From Erysipelotrichaceae bacterium (GTDB taxonomy: Bacteria; Bacillota_I; Bacilli_A; Erysipelotrichales; Erysipelotrichaceae): DNA of 50,644 nt. The number at the start of each line of letters is the position of its first letter. Position 1 is the stretch's first letter. Position numbers and translations under genes: made by a program. The DNA is taken from NCBI GenBank assembly GCA_017432895.1, contig JAFRIG010000027.1:1-50644 (forward strand). The letters are read 5' to 3'. A model generated the notes under the pieces. That model ran no database searches. It saw only the letters and a list, made by a program, of their open reading frames with translations, and had not been told where the DNA came from. Below, one piece after another: positions 1 to 7,522 of the stretch.

Positions 1-13
1 ACTATCTAAATCT

Positions 14-104
14 GCAGGAGTACCCAAGTGGCTGAAGGGTCCGGTCTTGAAAACCGGTAGGTCATGCAAGTGGCGCCTGGGTTCGAATCCCAGCTCCTGC
101 GCCA
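14..104 (+). tRNA. tRNA-Ser (anticodon TGA)
   Basis: Long-variable-arm tRNA. The acceptor strands GCAGGAG and CTCCTGC pair over 7 bp, followed by discriminator G and encoded CCA (102-104). The anticodon loop CTTGAAA sits between CCGGT and ACCGG, giving TGA at 48-50, which reads UCN Ser codons. The extra arm and GGTTCGAATCC T-loop region are typical of serine tRNA. First of three tandem tRNA genes, probably the end of a longer cluster beginning outside the window. Confidence 0.97.
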
Positions 105-113
105 TCCAAATAT

Positions 114-190
<77 letters not shown>

Positions 191-191
191 T

Positions 192-267
<76 letters not shown>

Positions 268-278
268 TTTGATTGAAA

Positions 279-302
279 AAGTCCTAGAAATAGGGCTTTT
301 TT
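279..302 (+). terminator. terminator of the tRNA cluster
   Basis: AAGTCCTA-GAAA-TAGGGCTT forms an 8-bp stem (one G-T pair) with a GAAA tetraloop, followed by a T run to 302. It lies 11 nt after the tRNA-Phe CCA end, as expected for an intrinsic terminator. Confidence 0.9.
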
Positions 303-390
303 GATACTTAAAACATGAAATTGCCGTAATTTTTGCCTTTATTTTTAGTTAACTAACAGTTCGCACCTTTTTTCAGCAAGACCTCCATTC

Positions 391-414
391 AAAAAAAACA
401 GGAGTCTCCTGTTT
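391..414 (-). terminator. terminator after ftsQ
   Basis: Inverted repeat AACAGGAG/CTCCTGTT centred on 405, just past the ftsQ stop codon. On the minus strand it is followed by eight T residues (complement of 391-398). It ends the murG-murB-ftsQ unit. Confidence 0.75.
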
Positions 415-417
415 TTC

Positions 418-1239
418 TTATTCGTCTTCGCTTATTTCGTTATTTTCTTCAACGGGTTCTTCGACAGTTTCCCAGGGACAGGCCGAAGTGTAGGCGTTAC
501 CGGAAATATCTTCGAAGTAGTAACATCTCTTGTCGGAAGAGATGTAGCTGGATTCGATCTCGAAATAGTGGTTTAAGATAGATAAACCATATGGCGAAGT
601 GAAGACGTAATTGCCATCAGCCATGACCAGTTCTACATACTGATACTTCAAAGCAGGATAGTAATGGACTTCCGAGATCTGTTCGATGATCTTTCTTTCA
701 CATTCGTTTAACTGTTTTACCAGCAGTTCCAGTTCCTTCTCATCAAAACCTTCAATAATGGGTGCAGCTGCGATCAGATACATGTTCTGCTTGCTGATAC
801 CGACCCTTTCCCCATTAGAAAGGATCAAAACATTTAAACCGTTTTCTGGGGCATAGCCGACGATCTTTTCTTCTTCGACCTCGATACTTACCAGTCTCCC
901 CCTGTTCAAAGATACTTTCGCATCTTTTATTAACGTCTCTTCCTCAAGTCTTTTTTCGACCAGCCCGGGGATGGTGAGATAGAACTTGTTTTCTTCACTA
1001 AGTCCGCTCATCTCAATGACATCCTCATCTTTCAGATAGTGATTGCCGCTTACGGCGATGCGATAAATATCTGAATAATTACTCAGATAATAGATCAGGC
1101 CAACCAAAAAAAGGCATAGAACTATGCTGATGAAAAAGATGATATTTTTGGCCTTCTCATAAGCCGAGGAAGCCTTGACATAACGGCGGATATTGAACAG
1201 CCGGTTTCTTTTTAAAAGTGTTTCTTTATCGTCTAACAA
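418..1239 (-). CDS. ftsQ: cell division protein FtsQ/DivIB
   Basis: Bitopic divisome protein that links with FtsL and FtsB at the septum. It has a basic cytoplasmic N-terminus (1-31), one membrane segment near residues 32-53, then a POTRA domain beginning at the IYRIAVSGNHYLK motif (58-70) and a beta domain, ending in an acidic tail. The 273-aa length fits the DivIB family. The start overlaps the end of murB by 7 bp, so translation is probably coupled. Position after murG and murB matches a reduced dcw cluster; ftsA and ftsZ are not adjacent, because a terminator follows. Identity rests on topology, the POTRA-type motif and context. Confidence 0.9.
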   Translation of the reverse strand: MLDDKETLLKRNRLFNIRRYVKASSAYEKAKNIIFFISIVLCLFLVGLIYYLSNYSDIYRIAVSGNHYLKDEDVIEMSGLSEENKFYLTIPGLVEKRLEEETLIKDAKVSLNRGRLVSIEVEEEKIVGYAPENGLNVLILSNGERVGISKQNMYLIAAAPIIEGFDEKELELLVKQLNECERKIIEQISEVHYYPALKYQYVELVMADGNYVFTSPYGLSILNHYFEIESSYISSDKRCYYFEDISGNAYTSACPWETVEEPVEENNEISEDE

Positions 1240-2120
1240 TTGAATTTCTCAACTTCCATCACGAGTTTGACGCCGTATTTCTCTTTGACCTTGTCCTGGA
1301 TCTGATAAACGATGTTCATGTAGTCTTCGGCCTTGCCGCCATTTTCATTGACGATGAAATTGGAATGCTTCTCGGAAACGCAGACCCCATTCAGACTGAA
1401 ACCGCGATAGCCGATGCCATCGATCAGTTTCCAGGCGAAATCATTATCCGGGTTGCGGAAGCAGGAACCGGCCGAAGCCTTGTCCAAAGGCTGGGTATCT
1501 CTTCTTCTTCTTAAACGGTCAGCCATCAGCTCTTCGATCTGCTCTTTGGGCTTTTTTTTCAGCTTTAAACGGGCCGAAACGACGACCCAGCGGGGATGAT
1601 CCTGCAGGATGGAACGGCGATAAGAGAAATGCATCTCATCGTTGTTGAGCCAGATAAGCTCCCCATCTTTAAGTACTTCCACTTCGATGACCACATCGGC
1701 CATCGAACCCTTGTAAGCACCCGCATTCATATAGACCAGACCGCCGATGCAGCCTGGGATACCGGCCGCAAATTCCAAGCAGCTGTAGCCTTCTTTAGCC
1801 AAAACGGAAGCCAAAGCCGGAACCATGACGCCCGCTTCGGCGTAAACTTCATCATTGCGGATCTCATAGGCATTGAGCTTCTTCAAGCTGATGACCACGC
1901 CTTCATATTCGCTTTCTCCGCAGATCAGATTGGAACCGTTGCCCAATACTTTGAAAGGTATGCGGTTGGTCTTAAGATAATTGACAATGACCTTGAGTTC
2001 CTGTTTGTTTTCCGGCATGACGAAATGAGCGATATGGCCACCCATTTTCACCGTCGTAAGATCTCTAAAGTATTTGTCATCATGGTATTCACCATGGAGT
2101 TCAAGAAATTCTCTGATCAT
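1233..2120 (-). CDS. murB: UDP-N-acetylenolpyruvoylglucosamine reductase MurB
   Basis: FAD enzyme that reduces UDP-GlcNAc-enolpyruvate to UDP-MurNAc with NADPH in peptidoglycan precursor synthesis. The FAD-binding segment carries GNGSN at residues 60-64, GIPGCIGG (119-126) and MNAGAYKG (130-137). The proton-donor serine lies in AGSCF (216-220). At 295 aa it is the short Gram-positive (type II) form. It overlaps murG by 4 bp (ATGA-type junction) and ftsQ by 7 bp, so the three genes form a tight operon. Confidence 0.97.
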   Translation of the reverse strand: MIREFLELHGEYHDDKYFRDLTTVKMGGHIAHFVMPENKQELKVIVNYLKTNRIPFKVLGNGSNLICGESEYEGVVISLKKLNAYEIRNDEVYAEAGVMVPALASVLAKEGYSCLEFAAGIPGCIGGLVYMNAGAYKGSMADVVIEVEVLKDGELIWLNNDEMHFSYRRSILQDHPRWVVVSARLKLKKKPKEQIEELMADRLRRRRDTQPLDKASAGSCFRNPDNDFAWKLIDGIGYRGFSLNGVCVSEKHSNFIVNENGGKAEDYMNIVYQIQDKVKEKYGVKLVMEVEKFNC

Positions 2121-3175
2121 AATTCTTCTATTGCCCCAATTATATCGTCAAGTACACCCGGATTGGAAAGTTTCAAGGCATTTTCCGCCAGGGATTCAAG
2201 TTTATCTTCATCATTGATGATCGTCTCGATCATTTCTTTTAATTTTACAGGACTCAGGTCCTTTTCTTCGATCATTTCCGCCGCACCCTTATCGACCAGG
2301 GCCTTGCCATTGTAGTACTGGTGGTTGTTAGGCACAAACGGCGAAGGGATCAGGATCGCAGGCATGCCGATGGCGCAGATCTCGCAAAGCGTCGTCGCCC
2401 CGGCTCTACAGACTAACAGCGTGGAATTTTTCATCACTTCCACCCCCTGTATCCTTTCGTAGATCTTAAGGTAGTCATTACTTTGAATACGAGCGATCGT
2501 ATCTTCGTAATGTGAAGCACCCGTGGCATAGACGATCTGATAGGAGCCGTCGACCAGCCGGAAATAGTCGATGAGCTTGTCGTTGACGCTGGAAGAGCCA
2601 AGTGAGCCCATGAAGATGACCACCGTCTTCTTGTCGGGATCAAGGCCCATCTTTCTGAGCACTTCAGGATCTTTTTTCACCCCAACTGCCTTGGATGACT
2701 GGGGATTGCCCAGGATCAGCGTATGAGGATTTTTAAACTGTTTGCCGTTTTCCTCATAACTGCCGATGACCAGATCCATCTTCTTATCCAGCATCCGGTT
2801 GGCTCTGCCGATCGCGGAATTCTGTTCATGGATCACCGTCTTCATTCCCAAGGAATGAGCCGCTTCCATCACCGGCACAGAAATGTAGTTGCCAAAACCG
2901 ATCGCCATGTCATAACCCTTCAAAAGCTTCTTGCAGTCAAAATAGGCCTTAACGATCGACAAAGCACTTTTAACTTTCTGTAAAAGACCGCCTCTGGTCG
3001 TATAGACGTCGAGCCCCGTATATGCAAAACCCTGAGCCGGAATGACTTCCTTTTCCATGCGGTCGTTCGACCCGATGAAAGTGATCTCGTGCCCTTTTTC
3101 CTGTAAAGCCTGTGCCAGGGTCAAAGCGGGATAGATGTGTCCGCCCGTACCGCCGGCGACCATTGCGATTTTCAT
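2117..3175 (-). CDS. murG: MurG, lipid II N-acetylglucosaminyltransferase
   Basis: Peripheral membrane GT28 enzyme that adds GlcNAc to lipid I to form lipid II. The N-terminal glycine-rich loop GGTGGH follows MKIAMVA, and the second domain contains the PSPFVPNNHQ donor-binding stretch. I start at ATG 3175; a TTG two codons upstream (3181) is also open. Neither has a clear ribosome binding site. A TAAAAT hexamer lies about 8 nt before the ATG, and a terminator hairpin of the preceding repressor operon ends only about 25 nt upstream. murG may therefore have a nearly leaderless promoter or depend on read-through. Confidence 0.95.
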   Translation of the reverse strand: MKIAMVAGGTGGHIYPALTLAQALQEKGHEITFIGSNDRMEKEVIPAQGFAYTGLDVYTTRGGLLQKVKSALSIVKAYFDCKKLLKGYDMAIGFGNYISVPVMEAAHSLGMKTVIHEQNSAIGRANRMLDKKMDLVIGSYEENGKQFKNPHTLILGNPQSSKAVGVKKDPEVLRKMGLDPDKKTVVIFMGSLGSSSVNDKLIDYFRLVDGSYQIVYATGASHYEDTIARIQSNDYLKIYERIQGVEVMKNSTLLVCRAGATTLCEICAIGMPAILIPSPFVPNNHQYYNGKALVDKGAAEMIEEKDLSPVKLKEMIETIINDEDKLESLAENALKLSNPGVLDDIIGAIEEL

Positions 3176-3198
3176 ACTCAATCATTTTATCATTAAAC

Positions 3199-3227
3199 AA
3201 AGACGGTGACTACTGCAAGTCACCGTC
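3199..3227 (-). terminator. hairpin terminator or attenuator between the repressor operon and murG
   Basis: GACGGTGACT (3202-3211) and AGTCACCGTC (3218-3227) form a perfect 10-bp stem with a 6-nt loop. On the minus strand a TTTGTTT tract follows. The stem overlaps the last codons and the stop of the 76-aa gene, so it ends the repressor operon unless RNA polymerase reads on into murG. Confidence 0.8.
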
Positions 3228-3440
3228 CTTATTCAATTCTTTAAAACCCATAAGATCACTGATCATCCTGGTCAGGATAGGATCGACCAGCACAAGAATG
3301 ATCAGATAGACGATCAGAGGCGTATAGACTCCTGTACCGAAGAAATCGACCAGGGGCCTAAGCAAGAAAAACTCTATTGCCGCCAAAGCCAGATAGATGC
3401 CCATACAGACACCGAGATATTTAAAGGTATCCTTTCCCAT
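3210..3440 (-). CDS. small two-helix membrane protein, unknown function
   Basis: 76 aa with two hydrophobic segments, about residues 8-26 and 38-58, and a charged C-terminus. I do not recognise the family. It overlaps the upstream repressor gene by one base, so it is very likely co-transcribed and translationally coupled with it. Its 3' end is built into the terminator hairpin. By analogy, small membrane proteins in SOS-type operons often act as division inhibitors, but nothing in this sequence shows that function here. Confidence 0.7.
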   Translation of the reverse strand: MGKDTFKYLGVCMGIYLALAAIEFFLLRPLVDFFGTGVYTPLIVYLIILVLVDPILTRMISDLMGFKELNKDGDLQ

Positions 3441-4030
3441 CAGAACAGCACCTTGTTATGTAAGACCTTGCCCAAGATTCTGACCTCATCAGGAGCGAAG
3501 CTGCGATCGGGATAAGCCGGATTGGCCGCCTTTAGAGTAAGTTTGTTGTCGCCATAGAGGATCTTCTTGATCGTGACCTCGTTGTTATCCAAAAGGAAGA
3601 CACCGATATCCTTATCATCGAGATAATCCTGCTTGTGCACATAGACGATATCCCCTTCTCCGATCCTGAGATCGATCATGGAATCGCCCTTGACCTTTAG
3701 ATAGAAATACTCGCCAGGTCCATATTCGCTGTTGTTGCAGTACTCGTAACCGTAGATATCCTCATTGGCATACATGTCGTAACCTGCCTTGACTTCACCA
3801 AGGATAGGAACGGCGACCTGCGTACTGCGGATATTCAGGTTTAACAGATGATCGACATCGATATCGAAGATCTTGGCGATCTTATCCAGCGTGGAAACAC
3901 GCGGAAAAGAAGAACCGTCTTCCCATTTCTGCACGGTCGTAAACGATTTATAACCCAGTTTTTCCGCCAGTTCATCCTGAGACATCTTATTGGCATGACG
4001 AAGATATCTGAGATTGTCTTTAAATTCCAT
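3440..4030 (-). CDS. LexA-like self-cleaving repressor (XRE HTH plus S24 peptidase)
   Basis: Residues 3-63 form a Cro/CI-type helix-turn-helix (SQDELAEKLGYKSFTTVQKWE). Residues 72-196 form an S24/LexA protease fold with the Ala82-Gly83 cleavage pair in GEVKAG, nucleophile Ser117 in KGDSM and general-base Lys155 in VTIKK. This architecture is known for HdiR-type and CI-type repressors that autocleave on RecA filaments; it differs from true LexA, which has a winged helix. AAGGAGA lies upstream of the ATG. It is divergent from a Y-family polymerase and shares a paired operator with it, so it probably represses both itself and the polymerase. Confidence 0.92.
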   Translation of the reverse strand: MEFKDNLRYLRHANKMSQDELAEKLGYKSFTTVQKWEDGSSFPRVSTLDKIAKIFDIDVDHLLNLNIRSTQVAVPILGEVKAGYDMYANEDIYGYEYCNNSEYGPGEYFYLKVKGDSMIDLRIGEGDIVYVHKQDYLDDKDIGVFLLDNNEVTIKKILYGDNKLTLKAANPAYPDRSFAPDEVRILGKVLHNKVLF

Positions 4031-4056
4031 CAGGGTCTCCTTCTTTTACATTTTTA

Positions 4057-4085
4057 ATTCTAATTCAAACTTGATTTTTGTTCAA
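4057..4085 (-). promoter_or_regulatory. promoter of the S24 repressor gene
   Basis: On the minus strand, -35 TTGAAC (4080-4085), a 17-bp spacer and -10 TAGAAT (4057-4062), followed by a normal leader with AAGGAGA before ATG 4030. Operator 1 covers the -35 and most of the spacer, which fits autorepression. Confidence 0.7.
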
Positions 4086-4088
4086 GTT
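4068..4088. promoter_or_regulatory. operator 1, AACTTGA-N7-TCAAGTT
   Basis: A 21-bp perfect dyad, AACTTGA then 7 nt then TCAAGTT. It lies over the repressor promoter. The same arrangement recurs 29 bp to the right (operator 2). It does not match the Bacillus LexA box (CGAAC-N4-GTTCG). Confidence 0.8.
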
Positions 4089-4093
4089 ACTTA

Positions 4094-4121
4094 TTGAACT
4101 TGAATATTTTTCAAGTATAAT
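4094..4121 (+). promoter_or_regulatory. promoter of the Y-family polymerase, predicted leaderless
   Basis: -35 TTGAAC (4094-4099), 16-bp spacer, perfect -10 TATAAT (4116-4121). The ATG begins at 4128, exactly where transcription should start, and no ribosome binding site is present between -10 and ATG. Confidence 0.75.
4097..4117. promoter_or_regulatory. operator 2, AACTTGA-N7-TCAAGTA
   Basis: Second copy of the dyad with the same 7-nt spacing, differing at one outer base. It runs from the end of the polymerase -35 into the start of its -10, so a bound repressor would block RNA polymerase. Confidence 0.8.
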
Positions 4122-4127
4122 GAAATT

Positions 4128-5369
4128 ATGAAACGAACGATCCTGCATTGCGATCTCAACTGCTTTTTCGCCTCCGTCGAAATGCTTTACCATCCCGAAT
4201 ACCGCAACGTGCCGATGGCTGTCGCCGGGGAAAAGAAACTGCGTCATGGCATCATTCTGGCCAAGAATGTCTTGGCTAAACAAAGAGGCGTCAAAACGGC
4301 GGAAACGATCAATGATGCACTAAAAAAGTGTCCCGAACTGATTATTGTCAGCCCGGATTACATGTCATATGAATACTTTTCCAAAAAGGTGCGCAAGCTC
4401 TACTACGAGTATACCGATCGCATCGAGCCTTTCGGTGTGGATGAATGCTGGCTTGATGTATCTGCTTCCATCTCCTATTTCGGATCCATCGAAAAGATCG
4501 TCAATGACCTGCTTAAAAGAGTCAAAGAGGAGATCGGGCTGACTCTTTCGATTGGCGTTTCCGACAACAAAGTTTATGCCAAACTGGGTTCCGATCTGGC
4601 CAAGGAAGACAGTGCCTGCTGCATCGAATCTTTAGATGATATCCGCTATCTTTCCGTCGATAAATTGCTTTTCGTCGGCAAACAGACGGCTGACATCCTA
4701 AAAGCAAGAGGCATCTTTACGATCGGCGAACTGGCGGATTGTTCAATATCTTATCTGCAGAGCTTTTTAGGCAAATCAGGGAATACCTTATACCGCTATG
4801 CCAACGGGATCGACGACTCCCCGGTCGCCTATTATGGTCAAAACTGTGAGGAAGTCAAATCGATCTCCAATGGCGTGACCTGCCCCAAGGACCTCAAAGA
4901 CCTCGATGATGTCAAGATCGTTTTGACCATCCTGAGTCAGAATGTCGCCGCCAGTCTCAAAGAAAAAGGCTTATATTATCGCAGAGTCCACCTCTTTGTC
5001 AGAAACAATAAACTGGAGGTCAGGACCATGCAGACGACATTAGATGAGAATTCGGATCTGTCCAAAGAGATCTACGACAACGCCTTGTCGCTGTTTATCC
5101 AGCACTGCGACTTTTCCCTGCCCTACCGTTCGATCGGTGTTGCCGTCTCCAAACTCTCTTCTATCAAAGACAGCTACCAGACCTCCTTTTTTCAAGAGTC
5201 TTCCTATTCAATAAAACAGCAGCGGCAGGAAAATGCCATGCTGGAGATCCGAAGGCGTTTTGGCAAGGATTCCGTCAATCTCATGCGGGCCTATGAGGAT
5301 TCCGTCTTATCCAAACAGGTTCTGAAAAACGCTGATATCCAATTTCAATCGGAGGATAATCAATCATGA
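4128..5369 (+). CDS. Y-family translesion DNA polymerase (UmuC/DinB type)
   Basis: Error-prone polymerase for bypass of damaged template. Catalytic acidic residues are visible: Asp9 in HCDLN, then Asp105 and Glu106 in GVDECWLD. A helix-hairpin-helix region (about 175-215) and a little-finger domain (about 245-345) follow. QTSFF (351-355) is a candidate sliding-clamp motif at nearly the position of the clamp motif in E. coli UmuC. The length of 413 aa is close to UmuC and to the Bacillus UvrX/YqjW group. It starts without a ribosome binding site and overlaps the next gene by 4 bp. Control by the adjacent S24 repressor is inferred from the shared operators. Confidence 0.92.
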   Translation: MKRTILHCDLNCFFASVEMLYHPEYRNVPMAVAGEKKLRHGIILAKNVLAKQRGVKTAETINDALKKCPELIIVSPDYMSYEYFSKKVRKLYYEYTDRIEPFGVDECWLDVSASISYFGSIEKIVNDLLKRVKEEIGLTLSIGVSDNKVYAKLGSDLAKEDSACCIESLDDIRYLSVDKLLFVGKQTADILKARGIFTIGELADCSISYLQSFLGKSGNTLYRYANGIDDSPVAYYGQNCEEVKSISNGVTCPKDLKDLDDVKIVLTILSQNVAASLKEKGLYYRRVHLFVRNNKLEVRTMQTTLDENSDLSKEIYDNALSLFIQHCDFSLPYRSIGVAVSKLSSIKDSYQTSFFQESSYSIKQQRQENAMLEIRRRFGKDSVNLMRAYEDSVLSKQVLKNADIQFQSEDNQS

Positions 5370-5614
5370 TAAGGAAGTATGTGGATGTCATCTGCCTCAA
5401 TGACAAGGGCGGCAATATCAAACCCTTATTCCTCATCTGGGATGACGATAGAAAGGTTCCGATCAAAAAAGTCAAGGAGATCTGTCCCCGGGCTTCCTTA
5501 AAAGTGGGAGGTTCGGGACTTCGTTATACCTGCGTCTTTGAACCCAACCGCATCAGGCACCTCTACTATGATCGGGGCAAATGGTATGTGGAAATGAATG
5601 ACCACGTGGTATAA
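5366..5614 (+). CDS. small conserved-looking protein coupled to the Y-family polymerase
   Basis: 82 aa, predicted mostly beta, with no signal or membrane segment. Visible elements are an N-terminal VDVICLNDKGG strand-turn, a GGSGLRYTC stretch near 49-57 and a C-terminal LYYDRGKWYVE strand. The ATGA overlap with the polymerase stop means translational coupling. In Bacillus the gene after UvrX/YqjW encodes a YolD-type protein; this one fills the same slot but I see no clear YolD similarity. Function unknown; an accessory or partner of the polymerase is the obvious guess. Confidence 0.75.
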   Translation: MIRKYVDVICLNDKGGNIKPLFLIWDDDRKVPIKKVKEICPRASLKVGGSGLRYTCVFEPNRIRHLYYDRGKWYVEMNDHVV

Positions 5615-5615
5615 T
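5601..5615 (+). promoter_or_regulatory. possible trxB promoter with palindrome
   Basis: A perfect 10-bp palindrome ACCACGTGGT (5601-5610) runs directly into TATAAT (5610-5615). GAGG lies 10 nt before the trxB ATG at 5637. No good -35 is visible, so trxB may also be read from the upstream operon. Confidence 0.4.
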
Positions 5616-5636
5616 CTTTAAAACGAGGAAAAACAC

Positions 5637-6545
5637 ATGGAAAAATACGATGTCGTGATCATTGGTGCCGGTCCTGCCGGCCTTACTGCTGCGATCTATG
5701 CCTCCAGAGCCAATCTGGAAGTGCTGATCATCGAAGCTGCCGTCAACGGCGGCAAGCTGTCGAAGACTTATGAGATCGAAAACTATCCGGGCATCGAATC
5801 GATCTCCGGACTGGAACTGGCTGAACAGCTGACTAAACATGGTCAGAAGTTCGGAGCCAAGCTGATCAGTGGCGAAGTCAAGAAGATAGAAGATAAAAAA
5901 GTCGTCCTTAGCGACGGCCGTGAATTTGAAGCTGGAGCTTTGATCATCGCGACCGGAACCAAGGAAAGGACCCTGGACCTGCCTCGTGCCGACGAGTTTA
6001 CCGGAAGAGGTATCTCCTATTGTGCTGTCTGCGACGGTTTCTTCTATCGCAACAAAGAGATCGCCATCATCGGCGGCGGCAATTCCGCTTTGGAAGAAGC
6101 TCTATATCTGGCTTCCTTAGCCGCCAAAGTGACCATCATCATCCGCCGCGATGTCTTTAGAGCCGATGCCTCAGTAATCGATAGAGTCAAGGCAAACGAG
6201 AAGATTGAGATCATCACCAAGCACGTACCGAACGCTTTAGTCATTGAAGATGATCGGATCAGTGGTTTACAGATCAGAAACGTGGATACGGATGAAACTA
6301 TGGTGGTACCTTGCAAGGGTATCTTCCCCTACATCGGTGCCGATCCCTGTACCGACTTTGTCGATCCCGCTATCCTGGACGATAAAGGCTACATCATCGC
6401 CAATAACGATATGTCCACGGCTATTGAAGGCATCTATGCCGCCGGGGATTGCATCCGCAAGGATCTGCGTCAGGTCGTGACCGCCTGCAACGACGGAGCG
6501 ATCGCCGCCAACAGTATCATCAAGTATCTTAAAGAAAAGGCATAA
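5637..6545 (+). CDS. trxB: thioredoxin reductase
   Basis: Flavoenzyme that passes NADPH electrons to thioredoxin. The N-terminal FAD motif is GAGPAG (10-15), the redox disulfide is C129-A-V-C132 in YCAVCDG, the NADPH motif is GGGNSALEEA, and the C-terminal FAD contact is GIYAAGDC followed by RQVVTACNDG. The 302-aa length is typical of low-molecular-weight TrxB. It lies 22 nt after the polymerase operon on the same strand and ends at a terminator shared with the convergent efp gene. Confidence 0.96.
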   Translation: MEKYDVVIIGAGPAGLTAAIYASRANLEVLIIEAAVNGGKLSKTYEIENYPGIESISGLELAEQLTKHGQKFGAKLISGEVKKIEDKKVVLSDGREFEAGALIIATGTKERTLDLPRADEFTGRGISYCAVCDGFFYRNKEIAIIGGGNSALEEALYLASLAAKVTIIIRRDVFRADASVIDRVKANEKIEIITKHVPNALVIEDDRISGLQIRNVDTDETMVVPCKGIFPYIGADPCTDFVDPAILDDKGYIIANNDMSTAIEGIYAAGDCIRKDLRQVVTACNDGAIAANSIIKYLKEKA

Positions 6546-6546
6546 G

Positions 6547-6574
6547 AAAAACCGCGTCAAGCGGTTTTCTGTTT
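6547..6574. terminator. bidirectional terminator between trxB and efp
   Basis: AAAACCGC-GTCAA-GCGGTTTT: 8-bp stem, 5-nt loop, with T-rich sequence on the plus side and an A run (T on minus) on the other. It lies between two convergent genes and overlaps the end of efp only slightly. Confidence 0.88.
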
Positions 6575-6576
6575 TA

Positions 6577-7134
6577 TTAGGCTCTGCCGCAATACTTGCC
6601 GTCGGCTGTCGAAACAACGATGCGGTCGCTTTCTTCTATGAACAGCGGTACTTTTACCAAAAGACCCGTCTCAGTAACGGCATTTTTCAAAGCGCTGGTC
6701 GCGGTATTGCCCTTGACCGCTGCTTCGCATTCTGAAAGATCGAGTTCGACCTTGTCTGGCAGCATGACACCGATGATCTCACCTTCATAGAAAGTGATGT
6801 TGACATCAAGGTTCGGTACCAGGAAGTTCTTTTCCCATTCCAGCCTGTCATTGGGGATCTCGATCTGTTCATAGGTCTCGGAATCCATGAAGACCATGGA
6901 ATCACCTGAATCATAAAGGAACTGCATCGGTCTTTTGTCCAGGTGGGCTTCACCGACCTGATCGGAACCGATGAAAGAAAGTTCCTTGACGACGCCGGTC
7001 CTTGGCAGTTTGACTTTGACCTTGACCTTCATCTTGGCCATGGCCGTCTTGTTTAACTGGATATCGATACACTGATATAATTCATTTTCCCAGGTAAAAC
7101 AGGAACCCGGTTTGATTTCTGTACAGTTGAGCAT
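6577..7134 (-). CDS. efp: translation elongation factor P (variant tip loop)
   Basis: EF-P enters the ribosome E site and relieves stalling at polyproline. At 185 aa it has the three-beta-barrel layout: an N-terminal KOW-like domain, then the FIGSDQVGEAHLDKRPMQFLY stretch typical of domain II, and a C-terminal OB domain ending near ESDRIVVSTADGKY. The domain I tip loop, PGKG in E. coli with modified Lys34, reads LNKTAM (27-32) here, so the usual lysine position is Thr30 and a lysine is shifted to 29. AGAGGTGA precedes the ATG and an extended -10 (TGGTACAAT) lies about 30 nt upstream. Confidence 0.9.
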   Translation of the reverse strand: MLNCTEIKPGSCFTWENELYQCIDIQLNKTAMAKMKVKVKVKLPRTGVVKELSFIGSDQVGEAHLDKRPMQFLYDSGDSMVFMDSETYEQIEIPNDRLEWEKNFLVPNLDVNITFYEGEIIGVMLPDKVELDLSECEAAVKGNTATSALKNAVTETGLLVKVPLFIEESDRIVVSTADGKYCGRA

Positions 7135-7171
7135 AATTGATCACCTCTTTTTTCTTTACCATTGTACCATA

Positions 7172-7522
7172 TCAATACCTTTCCGTATGAAAAGCGATGA
7201 TCTGCTTTTCATAAACGCTCAAACTCATCCTGTAATCCAGAAAATGCAGCTCATAGCCTTCATTACTCTGATAGACGGCCACATAGATGCCATCGACATA
7301 GAAGTCTTCGATCTCCTCATCTCTGGCCAGAAGACATTTGAAGTGATCGATCACTTTTGCTTCGGCTTCAAAGACCTCTTCAAACTTCTCAAGATTTGCA
7401 TAAGCCATATCCGCCTTGGTGATATAGTCACTCTTCGCTGCGATCAGGCAGATCATCGCCGACATCACAATCAGAAAAAGCGTCGAGATAAAACCCTCTT
7501 GCGCAAAGGATGGCTCTTTCAT
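7172..7522 (-). CDS. comGG: ComGG-like competence pseudopilus protein
   Basis: Last gene of the comG set. I start at ATG 7522, giving 116 aa: a short N-terminus followed by EGFISTLFLIVMSAMICLIAA, a prepilin-like hydrophobic helix, then a variable alpha/beta tail. Upstream in-frame ATG codons lie inside comGF and would put a long polar stretch before the helix. It overlaps comGF by 95 bp with the chosen start, an unusually large overlap. ComGG sequences are poorly conserved, so the name rests mainly on position and the N-terminal helix. Confidence 0.65.
   Translation of the reverse strand: MKEPSFAQEGFISTLFLIVMSAMICLIAAKSDYITKADMAYANLEKFEEVFEAEAKVIDHFKCLLARDEEIEDFYVDGIYVAVYQSNEGYELHFLDYRMSLSVYEKQIIAFHTERY

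Noticed and set aside
1218..2315. Plus-strand open frames inside murB and murG (98, 61 and 239 aa)
   Set aside because: They run antisense to well-supported cell-wall genes, have no ribosome binding sites and no recognisable protein features.
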